A stretch of DNA of 64,000 nt, taken from contig LNEO01000108.1 in NCBI GenBank assembly GCA_001465015.1, forward strand, positions 62,001 to 126,000. Direction: 5' to 3'. Source of the DNA: Deltaproteobacteria bacterium Ga0077539. GTDB lineage: Bacteria; Myxococcota_A; Polyangia; Polyangiales; Ga0077539. The notes beneath the pieces were generated by a model, which saw only the letters and a list, made by a program, of their open reading frames with translations, ran no database searches and was not told the DNA's origin. Shown here piece after piece: positions 1 through 8,053 of the stretch. A program made the translations under genes and the position numbers. The stretch's first letter is position 1; each line of letters starts with the position of its first letter.

Positions 1-195
1 CACTTGTTGATGTCCTTCGCTCAACTCTGTTCGTGCACCGCATCGAATCGCGGCCAGCGAAATCAAGCCAGTCATAGCGATAATCCGCGATTGGTTCATC
101 GAATACCGTCTAGCAGCGCGAGCAAACCGCGTCAAGTCGGCCTCCTTTGCGACTCATGTAGTCTCCGCAGCAAACCGAAACCACAGGAGTAAGTC
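1..195. other. Intergenic leader upstream of the 888-aa gene
   Basis: I see no convincing gene here; the reading frames through it have poor composition. It ends in a good ribosome-binding site, AGGAGT at 185-190, five bases before the ATG at 196, which fixes the start of the next gene. Confidence 0.5.
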
Positions 196-2862
196 ATGTC
201 AGGCACATCGATTTTTGGCTTCGACGCGTTGGTCGAGACCGACGGCAATGTCTTCGCTCTCGAACAGTGGATTCGGTTCCGTGGAATCGTTGCCCTTTTC
301 GGATCACGCCGGTTTGTAGCGACGCTCGGACCGAAGGAGTTCATTCTGCGCGGATTCACGCTTTCTCGATTCAGAGAGGACTCGACGGATCGTGGCGGAA
401 TTCGTGCCGTCTGGCGTCGGGAATCGATGGGCAGCTCCGACTTCGAGTTCGAGCTCACCCTCGATACGATTCGAGAGCGCGTGACCAACACGGAAGTTTG
501 GGGCGCGCCTTCTCCACCTGCAGCTGCGCTGTTTATTCCCGTTCGCATCGAGTCCGCACGAACCGATGCAGGCAGATCGATTCGACTGACAACACGCGGA
601 GACAACTGGGCGATTCAAGTCATGAAGCTGATCGACCTCCGGGGCCAGCAGGTGTTTTCTAACGAAGAGCTCGTTGAGTTGAGTTCCGGCTTTACGAGTA
701 GTCTTCGGAGCGCCCTCCGGGAGCTTCCATCGCTTCGTTCCTTTGTCGGCACCGACATGGATCCTGGGCTGCTCACAACTGTCGAGATTCCGCTCCCCGT
801 CGGCTCGGGTGCAATTCGGTTTACCGATGTCGACTTTCGCGCGGTGCCTCACTCGCCGACCTCTGATCGAGGTTCGTTCGTCATCGCGGCCGTTGCAGAT
901 CGATTGCCGGGTGCCCCGTCACGCATCCCGCCGCCTACAGCGCTGGCAGTCACGCGCTCGTCACTGCGATCTGGCTCGATGCCGCTTCAGGCGCGAGTGC
1001 GACTATCGAACGAGTTTCTCGTGACGGCTGTCGCCAACTCGGTTCTCGGCTTGTTCCAGGGCGTACCGGCTGGATCCATTCGACATCCAGGTGATCTGGT
1101 CGGAACTCCAAGTGGTGGTTTCCCGTGCCGAATCGCTGTCGCATCGGGTGGTCCAGCCATGCCGTTGCCACCAGGAGCGATCCCTATGTGTCCTGGAGGT
1201 ACAGGTATGGGTCGTGTTCCGGAGACGCGCGACGCCAGATTGCGAAGGCTCACGATCCGCGTGGAGAACCCGCTCGTCGTCGCAGGTATCCAGCGATTTG
1301 CTGGTCAGGTCGTTCGCATCGACGTGGGATTTACGCTTTTCACCGACGGCTTCGAAGCGAGGGCCGACGTGGTCCTCGGTTTGGGATTCGATCCGTCGAT
1401 GTGCCGCACCGCGGATGGCACGCGTTCGTCCATCTCGCCCGCCAACCGGATCGCTCCCATCATCGCCATCCAACTTGGATTTCCGTCCTGGGCCATTGCT
1501 CTGCTCGTCGTGTTCGGAGTCATTGCGATCGTTGGATTCGTCGTCGCGGGCGCCGGAGCGGCCGCTGCATCCGCTGCCGCCACCTTGGCAGGGCCCATAC
1601 TTGTCGCGATCGGTGCGGCGGGTCTCTTCATCACTGCAGTCCTTGGTGGTATCCTGACAGGTGTGGCGGACGGGCTGGTGCGTCAGGGCATCGAAGGCTC
1701 GTTCTCGGATCTCTCCAACCTCGCGATCCCATTGCCGGACGAGATCCGGCAGGTCCTCGGCTCTGCGGCGATCGATCGCATCGACTTCGATGATCTGGAT
1801 GCTCACTTGTGCTTTCCAACAGGCGAATACGACACGTCGTGGCTCCGAGGTGAACACACGCTCTCGCCCGGGACCGCGTTCGACCTCGATGCTGGTCAAG
1901 AGTATCGCGTGTCGTCGGTCGGCATGCTACCTCCCAGCACCGATCTCACATGGGCCATCGATGGACTGCCTGTACTTCGAACGTCGAACCTCGCAGACCT
2001 TGTCGTGCTCGGACGTGTCAGCGAAGCGAGTGTTCACTTCGATCAACTACGCAGAGCACGCTTCGGGCAAGGTGGTGAGATTCCTGCTTCTCGAATTCCA
2101 CAGTTCGTGCTCCCGCCGCCCACAGCCGGCCCACCGCAGCTCGTTCCGCTCGTGCTCGCGGTGCGAACGAACGAGCAACGCCTTGCTCGATGCGCAGTGT
2201 GGCGAGACTCGAGCGCCGGACTTCATCTGCGGTACACCGTGTTCGATACGCACACGCCGTCTGCGTGGATCGTGCGAGCGTTTTCTGTCACCGAGCGTCG
2301 CCTCGTGTCCCAGGGGCGCGGCGACGCTTTCACTGGCGACTGGCGCGAGTTCGCAGTCGGTCGTCGACTCGCGTTTTCACCAGGGACTCGCCTGCTCGCG
2401 CCACCGCTCCGCGTCGAGTGGTCGTGGAACGATGTCGTCCGTGTTGGTCGTGGAACGCTCTCGGCCCATGTGAGCTTCGAAGAGTCCGGGCTGAACCTGG
2501 TCATCACCAGCGTTGTCGCTGCGCCGATTCGAGGCGTCTTGGCGATGCGAGTCATCGACGCGCACGGCCAGGATATCGTCGAGCGCATCTCCATCGATTT
2601 GCCCGGCACCGAACGCGAGGTGAGTCGCAGTGCGCTCGAGCAGCGATTGGTCGCGATTCAAGAGCAGGTCGTATCGCTGATGTCCTCGCCGTTTCGCCTG
2701 CCGCTCACGCCGCAGCCCGACCCGTCACCGTTTCAATTGGACGCGTCCGTCGCCCTGGTGCAATCGTCGAATCCCGCTCCAAACGCCGCGATCGATCCTT
2801 CGGTCGTCGTCAGCGCGAGCGGGCTGCCTTGGCTCGACCCGAGGGCTTCGAAGCGACGCTAG
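196..2862 (+). CDS. Large protein of unknown function with a Gly/Ala-rich hydrophobic segment
   Basis: I do not recognise this 888-aa protein. The start is supported by AGGAGT just upstream. There is no N-terminal signal peptide. Residues 1 to about 430 look like mixed beta-rich soluble sequence. Residues about 430-495 are one long hydrophobic stretch rich in Gly and Ala (VVAGAGAAAASAAATLAGP and flanks), enough for two or three membrane passes or a membrane-inserting hairpin. The C-terminal 390 residues are soluble again. A hydrophobic glycine-rich core in a protein without a signal peptide is a pattern seen in membrane-inserting effectors, but that reading is only inference. By eye, codon third positions are less GC-biased than in the genes after 4 kb, which may mean transfer or weak expression. 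Its stop shares the tetranucleotide CTAG with the stop of the convergent gene. Confidence 0.7.
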   Translation: MSGTSIFGFDALVETDGNVFALEQWIRFRGIVALFGSRRFVATLGPKEFILRGFTLSRFREDSTDRGGIRAVWRRESMGSSDFEFELTLDTIRERVTNTEVWGAPSPPAAALFIPVRIESARTDAGRSIRLTTRGDNWAIQVMKLIDLRGQQVFSNEELVELSSGFTSSLRSALRELPSLRSFVGTDMDPGLLTTVEIPLPVGSGAIRFTDVDFRAVPHSPTSDRGSFVIAAVADRLPGAPSRIPPPTALAVTRSSLRSGSMPLQARVRLSNEFLVTAVANSVLGLFQGVPAGSIRHPGDLVGTPSGGFPCRIAVASGGPAMPLPPGAIPMCPGGTGMGRVPETRDARLRRLTIRVENPLVVAGIQRFAGQVVRIDVGFTLFTDGFEARADVVLGLGFDPSMCRTADGTRSSISPANRIAPIIAIQLGFPSWAIALLVVFGVIAIVGFVVAGAGAAAASAAATLAGPILVAIGAAGLFITAVLGGILTGVADGLVRQGIEGSFSDLSNLAIPLPDEIRQVLGSAAIDRIDFDDLDAHLCFPTGEYDTSWLRGEHTLSPGTAFDLDAGQEYRVSSVGMLPPSTDLTWAIDGLPVLRTSNLADLVVLGRVSEASVHFDQLRRARFGQGGEIPASRIPQFVLPPPTAGPPQLVPLVLAVRTNEQRLARCAVWRDSSAGLHLRYTVFDTHTPSAWIVRAFSVTERRLVSQGRGDAFTGDWREFAVGRRLAFSPGTRLLAPPLRVEWSWNDVVRVGRGTLSAHVSFEESGLNLVITSVVAAPIRGVLAMRVIDAHGQDIVERISIDLPGTEREVSRSALEQRLVAIQEQVVSLMSSPFRLPLTPQPDPSPFQLDASVALVQSSNPAPNAAIDPSVVVSASGLPWLDPRASKRR

Positions 2863-3584
2863 CATCGCGCCCGCCTCGTCTCGCCGTGGGGCTCGCGAAG
2901 ATAGAAGGCCGATCGACCTCGCAGCGTCGCGAGCAGCACCTCGTGCGCGATCTCGTCGACGCGCGACGTTCGCAGGTGTCGGTGAATGCTCGCCACGATC
3001 TGTCGCACACGATCGTCGCCCACCGACAGCGCCGACGAGAGCGCGTTTCTCGCCCCGCCGTTCGCCAGAAACGCGATGGCAGACGCGCGCTTTCGATCCA
3101 ACGAGAACCGCCTGGCGAGCTCGTCCACCACGCGAGCGACACACGCCTCGTTGCTCGTCCCCGCCGCGAGCGCTCGCCGAAGCTCGAGCACGCGATCGTC
3201 GTCAGAGACGCGCGACCCGTGGAGATGGAGACTCCAGTCACAGGCCATCACGGGAGCGGCGAGCCGTCGCCTCGTCGCGCTCTTCTCATCGCGAGCGTCC
3301 GAGGCGAGAGCCTCGGTGGTCTCCATCGATTCAATCAGGAAGATCGGCGCGAAGAACCGTCGGACGATCGGCACGACGATCGACCAGGGAGTCTCGTGAT
3401 CGTCTCGCTGCACGACACACACGCTGCAGTCGCCGCTCTCGCTCGGACAAAACCGCTGCATCACCGCATCAATCGTCGAGATCCCGGCAAATTCTACCCC
3501 TCCCCCCACTGCACGCGCGATACGTTGCGTGGTTTGCGCATAGAAGTTCGAGCTCGAGCTCAGCACTACGATCTCTCTCCGCAT
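2859..3584 (-). CDS. Putative regulator: receiver-like N-terminus and degenerate LuxR-type HTH
   Basis: The 241-aa protein starts at MRREIVVLSSSS (ATG at 3584-3582); the longer open frame upstream is low complexity and was not used. Residues 1 to about 110 have the hydrophobic strand/helix rhythm of a response-regulator receiver fold, but I cannot find a clear phospho-acceptor Asp pocket. Residues about 155-220 (ELARRFSLDRKRASAIAFLA onward, then VGDDRVRQIVASIHRHLRT) align loosely with the GerE/LuxR DNA-binding helix-turn-helix. It is convergent with the 888-aa gene and shares the CTAG stop with it. Upstream lie a copy of the dispersed repeat and a strong palindrome. The assignment as a transcription regulator is moderate. 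Confidence 0.6.
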   Translation of the reverse strand: MRREIVVLSSSSNFYAQTTQRIARAVGGGVEFAGISTIDAVMQRFCPSESGDCSVCVVQRDDHETPWSIVVPIVRRFFAPIFLIESMETTEALASDARDEKSATRRRLAAPVMACDWSLHLHGSRVSDDDRVLELRRALAAGTSNEACVARVVDELARRFSLDRKRASAIAFLANGGARNALSSALSVGDDRVRQIVASIHRHLRTSRVDEIAHEVLLATLRGRSAFYLREPHGETRRARC

Positions 3585-3831
3585 CGATCCCTCCGTCGTT
3601 GCGCCCTTCATTTCGGACCCCGAATCGTTTGTCTCGACTGCTGTGTTCGTCGACGAAGACGCTATCACGCGCGGTCGACACGCGCACATGCGTCGGCCGT
3701 CGAGCCATTTGGGTCCGTGGTTTCGCGCATCCCATCAGCGTATGGGGGTCACAGCCGCAGCGCTGCGTCGCACTGCGGTCGAGTCGACGCATCGACGCCC
3801 GTCACGGCCACCCGCGACGGGTGCGACCTTC

Positions 3832-3860
3832 GCTCAGCCTTCGGTCGGCGACACGCGCTC
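3832..3860 (-). repeat. Dispersed intergenic repeat, copy D
   Basis: Read on the minus strand it begins GAGCGCGTGTCGCC and continues ACCGAAGGCTGAGC. It matches copy A (5261-5296) with only two mismatches over the first 29 bases, but lacks the TATAG-like end of the other copies. It sits upstream of the minus-strand regulator-like gene and points the same way. Confidence 0.6.
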
Positions 3861-3926
3861 CACAACCGTTCGCGAGTTGCCTGGAAATCACGCGACAGAA
3901 TGCGTGACATACCCTGACCAGGCGCA

Positions 3927-3946
3927 TACTGTACATTTGTACAGTG
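3927..3946. promoter_or_regulatory. Palindrome of CTGT-N8-ACAG form, LexA/SOS-box-like
   Basis: ACTGTACATTTGTACAGT (3928-3945) is a near-perfect inverted repeat and fits the enterobacterial SOS-box pattern CTGT-N8-ACAG. A TATGTT box follows at 3951-3956, so a bound repressor would cover the promoter region of the gene at 3996. Myxococcus LexA is reported to use a different motif, so LexA is only one candidate; a local dimeric repressor is equally likely. Confidence 0.5.
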
Positions 3947-3995
3947 CTGCTATGTTCCATCTTCGGAGCGCTGGTCGCTTCGAGGATGGTGTTGG

Positions 3996-4307
3996 ATGGG
4001 CGCGGCAGAAGAACTCGCACCGATTGCAATCGTCGAGCAGCTCACCCCGGGAGAGCCTGGGATGCGCCATCGCTGGACGTACGCCGTGTGCATCCTAGCG
4101 CGACGCAGCCCGCGTGTGTTGCACGAAGAGCACGGCGACGGGCCGCTCGGCCGGCTCCGCGCGCTGCAAAGAGCGCGGGACTACTGCGCGAGCCAGGGAT
4201 TGGCGGCGACCGAGATCCCGCACGAAACCGAGCGAAAGGGCCCCGTAGCGCGCTCGATGTATTGGGCCCGGCTGCTCAAGCGCCTGCGCGAGCAAGGCGT
4301 CTTGTAG
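3996..4307 (+). CDS. Small protein of unknown function
   Basis: A 103-aa basic protein, with YAVCILARRSPRVLHEE near residues 29-45 and a C-terminal RSMYWARLLKRLREQGVL. I do not recognise a family. The ATG at 3996 has a weak GAGGA about eight bases upstream. Composition favours this frame over the longer overlapping frame that starts at 3944. A LexA-like palindrome and TATGTT box just upstream suggest a regulated promoter. No signal peptide or membrane segment is visible. Confidence 0.5.
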   Translation: MGAAEELAPIAIVEQLTPGEPGMRHRWTYAVCILARRSPRVLHEEHGDGPLGRLRALQRARDYCASQGLAATEIPHETERKGPVARSMYWARLLKRLREQGVL

Positions 4308-4392
4308 GGCGCAGAGCGACGCGCGCTCGAAAAAGTGCTGCAATCCGCTCCCGCACGGCGCCTCGATGCGTCGTCTACAGGGAGCGCTCTGC

Positions 4393-5262
4393 ATGCAACG
4401 ATCCGGCACTCATCGTAGAAACACCACGCGCGCTGCGTTCGTGATGACCTCCGCTGCGCTCACCGCGGCCTCGATGGTCGCGATGCTCGCCTGGCCCGAC
4501 GCCGCCGAGGCGCAGCGAAGGACGCAACGAAGGCCCAACGCGACGCAGACCGCAGCCAACGCCAACGCCAACGCCAACGCCAACGCCAACGCCAACGCTG
4601 ACGCAGCCGCGAGCAACAACTCGCGCGGCGACGACCCCGCCCTCTCGACGCTGCCGCTCAATCAATCGGTCAACCTCCGCGCAGGCACGAGCACGCTCAC
4701 GCTCACGGGCTCGCGCGCCTGGCCCGTGCGAAGCGCGCTCGCGTGGCGCAACGAGGACGGGATGCTCACGATCATGCTGCACTCCAGCCAGATCGTGTGC
4801 CCCGCGACCGCCGGCGAGCGACTCGGGTTGGCCAACGCCCTCGCGATCGACTGCCGCAACACGCCCGCGTGTCGCATGGCGCTCGTGATGATGCCCGTCA
4901 GCGGGCTGCTCACCGCGATGACCTCGCCGATCATGGACCCCAACGCGCAGGCAGCGCAGCTCGCCGCAGCATCGAGCGCGATGCAAAACGTCGATCGCAA
5001 CAACCCGGCGGCGATGCAGGCCGCGCTCTCGGGCATGCAAGCGATCGCGAACCGAAGGCCCACGACGGCCACGCTCGCGTGGAAGAACGCGACCGGGGCG
5101 GCGATGTCCGAGGCGAGCAACGGCGGCAACATCGAGCTCTCCGCGGTCAACGGACGCACGATCGAAGGGACCCTGTCGATGCGCTTCGCGGGCGCTCCCG
5201 CGCGCGGCGCCACAGGAGCTCCGACGCTCGACGGGCGCTTCTCGCTCACGCTCTGCCAGTGA
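4393..5262 (+). CDS. Secreted protein with Asn-Ala repeat linker
   Basis: The 289-aa protein starts at ATG 4393, chosen over an in-frame ATG at 4366 because GGAG lies eight bases before it (4381-4384). A Sec signal peptide (basic MQRSGTHRRNTTR, hydrophobic stretch to MVAMLAWPDAAEAQ) is followed by a basic segment and then a run of Asn-Ala dipeptides encoded by a hexanucleotide repeat. The mature domain (about residues 85-289) has three well-spaced Cys residues and no family I can name. It probably acts in the periplasm or outside the cell. It is convergent with the thioesterase gene, with copy A of the dispersed repeat between them. Confidence 0.75.
   Translation: MQRSGTHRRNTTRAAFVMTSAALTAASMVAMLAWPDAAEAQRRTQRRPNATQTAANANANANANANANADAAASNNSRGDDPALSTLPLNQSVNLRAGTSTLTLTGSRAWPVRSALAWRNEDGMLTIMLHSSQIVCPATAGERLGLANALAIDCRNTPACRMALVMMPVSGLLTAMTSPIMDPNAQAAQLAAASSAMQNVDRNNPAAMQAALSGMQAIANRRPTTATLAWKNATGAAMSEASNGGNIELSAVNGRTIEGTLSMRFAGAPARGATGAPTLDGRFSLTLCQ
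4555..4602 (+). repeat. Hexanucleotide tandem repeat (GCCAAC)7 plus one degenerate copy
   Basis: Seven perfect copies of GCCAAC run from 4555 to 4596, then GCTGAC. In frame it encodes (Ala-Asn)n, a flexible spacer just after the signal peptide. Six-base units change length without frameshift, so the tract can vary between strains. Confidence 0.95.
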
Positions 5263-5296
5263 GCGCGTGTCGCCAACCGAAGGCGGAGCAGCTATA
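5261..5296 (+). repeat. Dispersed intergenic repeat, copy A
   Basis: GAGCGCGTGTCGCCAACCGA followed by AGGCGGAGCAGCTATA lies between two convergent genes and overlaps the final codons of the minus-strand thioesterase gene. It shares its core with copies at 45658-45692, 60149-60182 and, inverted, 3832-3860. TCGCCA (5270-5275) and TATAGA (5293-5298) are 17 bp apart, as in a promoter. Confidence 0.7.
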
Positions 5297-6089
5297 GAAT
5301 CGCGAAGGTCTGGTGGTTGACCGCTAACAGCCTGCCGTCGTGCCCGTACAGCTCGCGCGTCTCGAGCGAGTAGCCCGCGCGCGCATGATCGCTTCGAGAG
5401 CGAAAGTAGAGCGGCGCTTCGGAGTCGAGCCCCTCGCAGTCGCCCACGACGTCGAGCGAGAAGGCGATGGTGACCGCCGGACGCGGCCTGGTTTCACGCA
5501 CCAAGAAACAAGGCCACCACGCGTCCGCGACCGCCGCGAGAAAAGCCTCGTCCCGAAGGGCGCACGGGATCTTGGGGCGCACCCAGCCCTCGGACGCGGC
5601 GTGAGCCCCGCCCGAGAACGGCACGCCCGACACCACTCGAAACTCGAAATGCTGCGTAAACGTCGGCGCGAGCGGCGGGCCCACCGGAGCGACATCGACC
5701 GCGCGAAAGTCGCCGATCGCGGGGCGCGCGACCTCGTCGTAGCCCACGAAATCAACGGCGCGACCCTTGGCGAACACGCCCGTCGCCGAAGCGAGCAGCG
5801 TGTCGCCCTGCGCGAGCCGCGCGCTGAGCGCCGAGAGCCCCGAGCCCGCGCGGAGCACCGAGCAATCGATCGTCGCTTCTCCCACCATCGGCGGAGACAA
5901 GAGCGCCGCGGACAAAGATCGCAGCGGGCGCTCGGGGGCGTTCGAGACCTCCTTCATCGCGCGCACGAGGAGCGCGAGCGACAGGCCGCCGTACGCGCCG
6001 CGGCCCTGCTGCCAGCCGTCTTCGAAGGTGACCGAGAAGCGCCCCTCGCCTTGGCGTCGGGGCGTCGAAATGGCGTCGAATGAGCTCAC
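5292..6089 (-). CDS. Acyl-CoA thioesterase family protein (double hotdog)
   Basis: The 265-aa protein has the length and layout of TesB-like/4HBT_3 thioesterases: an N-terminal hotdog (residues about 15-110, GRGAYGGLSLALLVRAMKEV, then the strand LSALSARLAQGDTLLASATG) and a C-terminal hotdog (about 140-265, AVTIAFSLDVVGDC, ending VNHQTFAIL). Such enzymes hydrolyse acyl-CoA thioesters in the cytoplasm. The GTG start overlaps the WD40 gene's stop by four bases (GTGA, 6086-6089), so it is the last gene of a three-gene operon. The substrate cannot be told from sequence; the fatty-acid module at 20-24 kb is a possible metabolic partner. Confidence 0.75.
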   Translation of the reverse strand: MSSFDAISTPRRQGEGRFSVTFEDGWQQGRGAYGGLSLALLVRAMKEVSNAPERPLRSLSAALLSPPMVGEATIDCSVLRAGSGLSALSARLAQGDTLLASATGVFAKGRAVDFVGYDEVARPAIGDFRAVDVAPVGPPLAPTFTQHFEFRVVSGVPFSGGAHAASEGWVRPKIPCALRDEAFLAAVADAWWPCFLVRETRPRPAVTIAFSLDVVGDCEGLDSEAPLYFRSRSDHARAGYSLETRELYGHDGRLLAVNHQTFAIL

Positions 6090-8053
6090 TTTGCCTTGGG
6101 TTTCTTGGGTTTGGTCTTGGACGATGGCTTCGCGGTCGCCTCGACCGAGGACGTCTTGTTGGCCTTGCCAGGCTTCGCCGAAGAGTCGTCAGGAGCGCCC
6201 TTCTTCGCCGCTGGTTTCTTGGGTGAAGGACGGCTCGCGTCGAGGGCCGCGAACACCGTCGCGGTGTCGTAGACGACCACCCACGGGTCTTCGCCCCCCG
6301 CAGCGAGCCGCGAGCCGTCGGCAGAGAGGGCGACGCGAGCGAGCGAGCCCCGCGACGCGCGAAAGACCACCGGACCGCGCGGGTCGCCCTGACGCAAGAG
6401 GGCGACCATTCCGCTCGAAGTGACGGCGGCCACCCAGGATCCGTCGTCCGAGCAGGCGACGCCATGCACGTTGTCGCGCTCGAGCTTGCACGTGACAGCC
6501 CCGCTGCCAGAGGACTCGTCTCCGAGCACGATGAACTTCGCGCCCGCGCCCACCACCACAACGCCGCGGTTGTCGACGGCGATCCCGTCGCCGCGAGAGG
6601 TCTTGGCGACGTCGAGGGCCCCGAGCGCCTTGGCGTCGATGCGCGTGACCTCGGTGTTGCTGCGGGCTGCGATCCACGCGCCGTTCGGAGAAATCGCCGG
6701 CGGACCATGCTGACGGACCGACGGAGCTTCGATGCGCGCCCGGGAGCCGAGGCCGAAGAGCACCCCGCGCTCGACCGACGAGGCGACGTTGCCTTCGTCG
6801 TCGACAGCGACAGACCAGCCCTGACCGCCCGACGTCGAGCCCACCTGAACCTTGGTGCGCGCGTCGAAGACGTCGATCGTGCCCGAGTAGTCGTTGCGCG
6901 GAATCGCGAGCCGACGGCCGCGCGGAGAGAGGGACGCGAGCCACGGAGCGGGAGCGGTCCACGCTTCGCACGAGGCCGTTCGAAGGTCGAAGCGCGCGAG
7001 CGACCCGCCTTGGTGAAGCGCGACCAGGGTCTCGCGGTCTTCGAACGCGAGGGCCGTGGCGGGGCCCGAGAGCTTGGGGCGATCTGCGGTTCCCTCGGAG
7101 ATCGACACGCGGACGATGCCGCCGCGCTCGTCGCAGACGAACACGGTGTCACCGTCGGGCGCGAGCGCGAGGGAAGTCCCGAGCCCGCCGACCTCGACGC
7201 GATGAGCGACCTTCAGCGTGCTCGCGGTGAGGACGTACACAGCGCCGTCTTCGGCACCGCAAATCAAGTTCTCGCCGTCGAGCGTCGCCTGGATCATGTG
7301 CACAGACCGACGCGACGAGAGCACGTCGCGCTCGAGCTCGACCGTCCCAGTGCGCGGATTGACGAGCAGGAAGCGACCGACGTTGTTGGCGACGAAGAGG
7401 TCTTCGCCATCGACGCTGAACGCCGCCCCCGCGGGGCAAAACGCAGCGTCCGCGAGGTGCGCGAGGTGCGTGCCCGAAGGGATCTCCCAGAGGTCTGCGC
7501 CCTGATAGGTGACCGTGACGAGCTTGCTGCCGTCCGGCGAGAACACGGCGTGGTGCACGTATGCGCCGCGCGCGCCGCCGTTGTACTCCCAGTACGGAAG
7601 CTCGCACATCACGCGACCGGTGTGCGTGTCCCACAGCTTGGCGTGCTCGTCGAACCCGCCAGTGAACACGAGGTTCGCAGCTCCGGGGCACGTCGCGAGC
7701 GCGTGCACGTGCCGTCCGCCGACGTCGAACGAGCGCACCTCGCTCAGCGTCCTGGCGTCCCTGACGAACACCGTGTTGCACCACCCCGCGACGTAGAGCA
7801 GCACGCCGTCCGCGCTGAACGCGCAGCGCTCGAGGGTGACCCCGGGCGCGGCGAAGCGCGCAGACGCTCGGGTCTCGCCGCTCACCGCGTCGACGAGCAT
7901 CGCCCCTCCTCCGGCGCCGAGGGCGATCGTCGAGCCGTCCCGCGAGAGCGCGAGCCCCTTTGCCGAAGCTGGCACGCGAAACGGCGCTTCGCCGAGCGTG
8001 TGAAGAAGCCCCCGAGACTCGATCCCAACGGCCGCGAGCGATGCTGTGGTCAT
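6086..8053 (-). CDS. WD40/beta-propeller repeat protein with Lys-rich tail
   Basis: The 655-aa protein starts at ATG 8053-8051; a longer open frame upstream is only the shadow of the Dus gene. Repeated units of about 40 residues carry WD-like motifs such as GFDEHAKLWDTHTGRVM, SPDGSKLVTV, GSLARFDLRTASCE, GTIDVFDARTKVQV and GEDPWVVVYDTATVFA, enough for one or two propellers (about residues 20-600). The last 50 residues are rich in Lys, Pro and Ala (ending KPSSKTKPKKPKAK) and may bind nucleic acid or acidic partners. There is no signal peptide, so it is probably cytoplasmic. Its start overlaps the stop of Dus (ATGA, 8050-8053) and its stop overlaps the start of the thioesterase. A scaffold role is typical of the fold; nothing indicates the partner. 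Confidence 0.85.
   Translation of the reverse strand: MTTASLAAVGIESRGLLHTLGEAPFRVPASAKGLALSRDGSTIALGAGGGAMLVDAVSGETRASARFAAPGVTLERCAFSADGVLLYVAGWCNTVFVRDARTLSEVRSFDVGGRHVHALATCPGAANLVFTGGFDEHAKLWDTHTGRVMCELPYWEYNGGARGAYVHHAVFSPDGSKLVTVTYQGADLWEIPSGTHLAHLADAAFCPAGAAFSVDGEDLFVANNVGRFLLVNPRTGTVELERDVLSSRRSVHMIQATLDGENLICGAEDGAVYVLTASTLKVAHRVEVGGLGTSLALAPDGDTVFVCDERGGIVRVSISEGTADRPKLSGPATALAFEDRETLVALHQGGSLARFDLRTASCEAWTAPAPWLASLSPRGRRLAIPRNDYSGTIDVFDARTKVQVGSTSGGQGWSVAVDDEGNVASSVERGVLFGLGSRARIEAPSVRQHGPPAISPNGAWIAARSNTEVTRIDAKALGALDVAKTSRGDGIAVDNRGVVVVGAGAKFIVLGDESSGSGAVTCKLERDNVHGVACSDDGSWVAAVTSSGMVALLRQGDPRGPVVFRASRGSLARVALSADGSRLAAGGEDPWVVVYDTATVFAALDASRPSPKKPAAKKGAPDDSSAKPGKANKTSSVEATAKPSSKTKPKKPKAK

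Larger units (their letters stand above)
3585..3995. other. Divergent intergenic region, 411 bp
   Basis: No open frame here has convincing coding composition. It lies between the minus-strand regulator-like gene and the small plus-strand gene. It holds copy D of the dispersed repeat (3832-3860, minus orientation) and a CTGT-N8-ACAG palindrome (3927-3946). Both are annotated separately. Confidence 0.5.

Noticed and set aside
3643-4098. 151-aa plus-strand frame in the 3.6-4.1 kb region
   Set aside because: It crosses the LexA-like palindrome and the start of the 103-aa gene, with Ser/Arg/His-rich composition unlike the neighbouring genes.
3944-4444. 166-aa frame overlapping the 103-aa gene
   Set aside because: Very Arg/Ala-rich, a typical +1 shadow; the 103-aa frame has better amino-acid balance.
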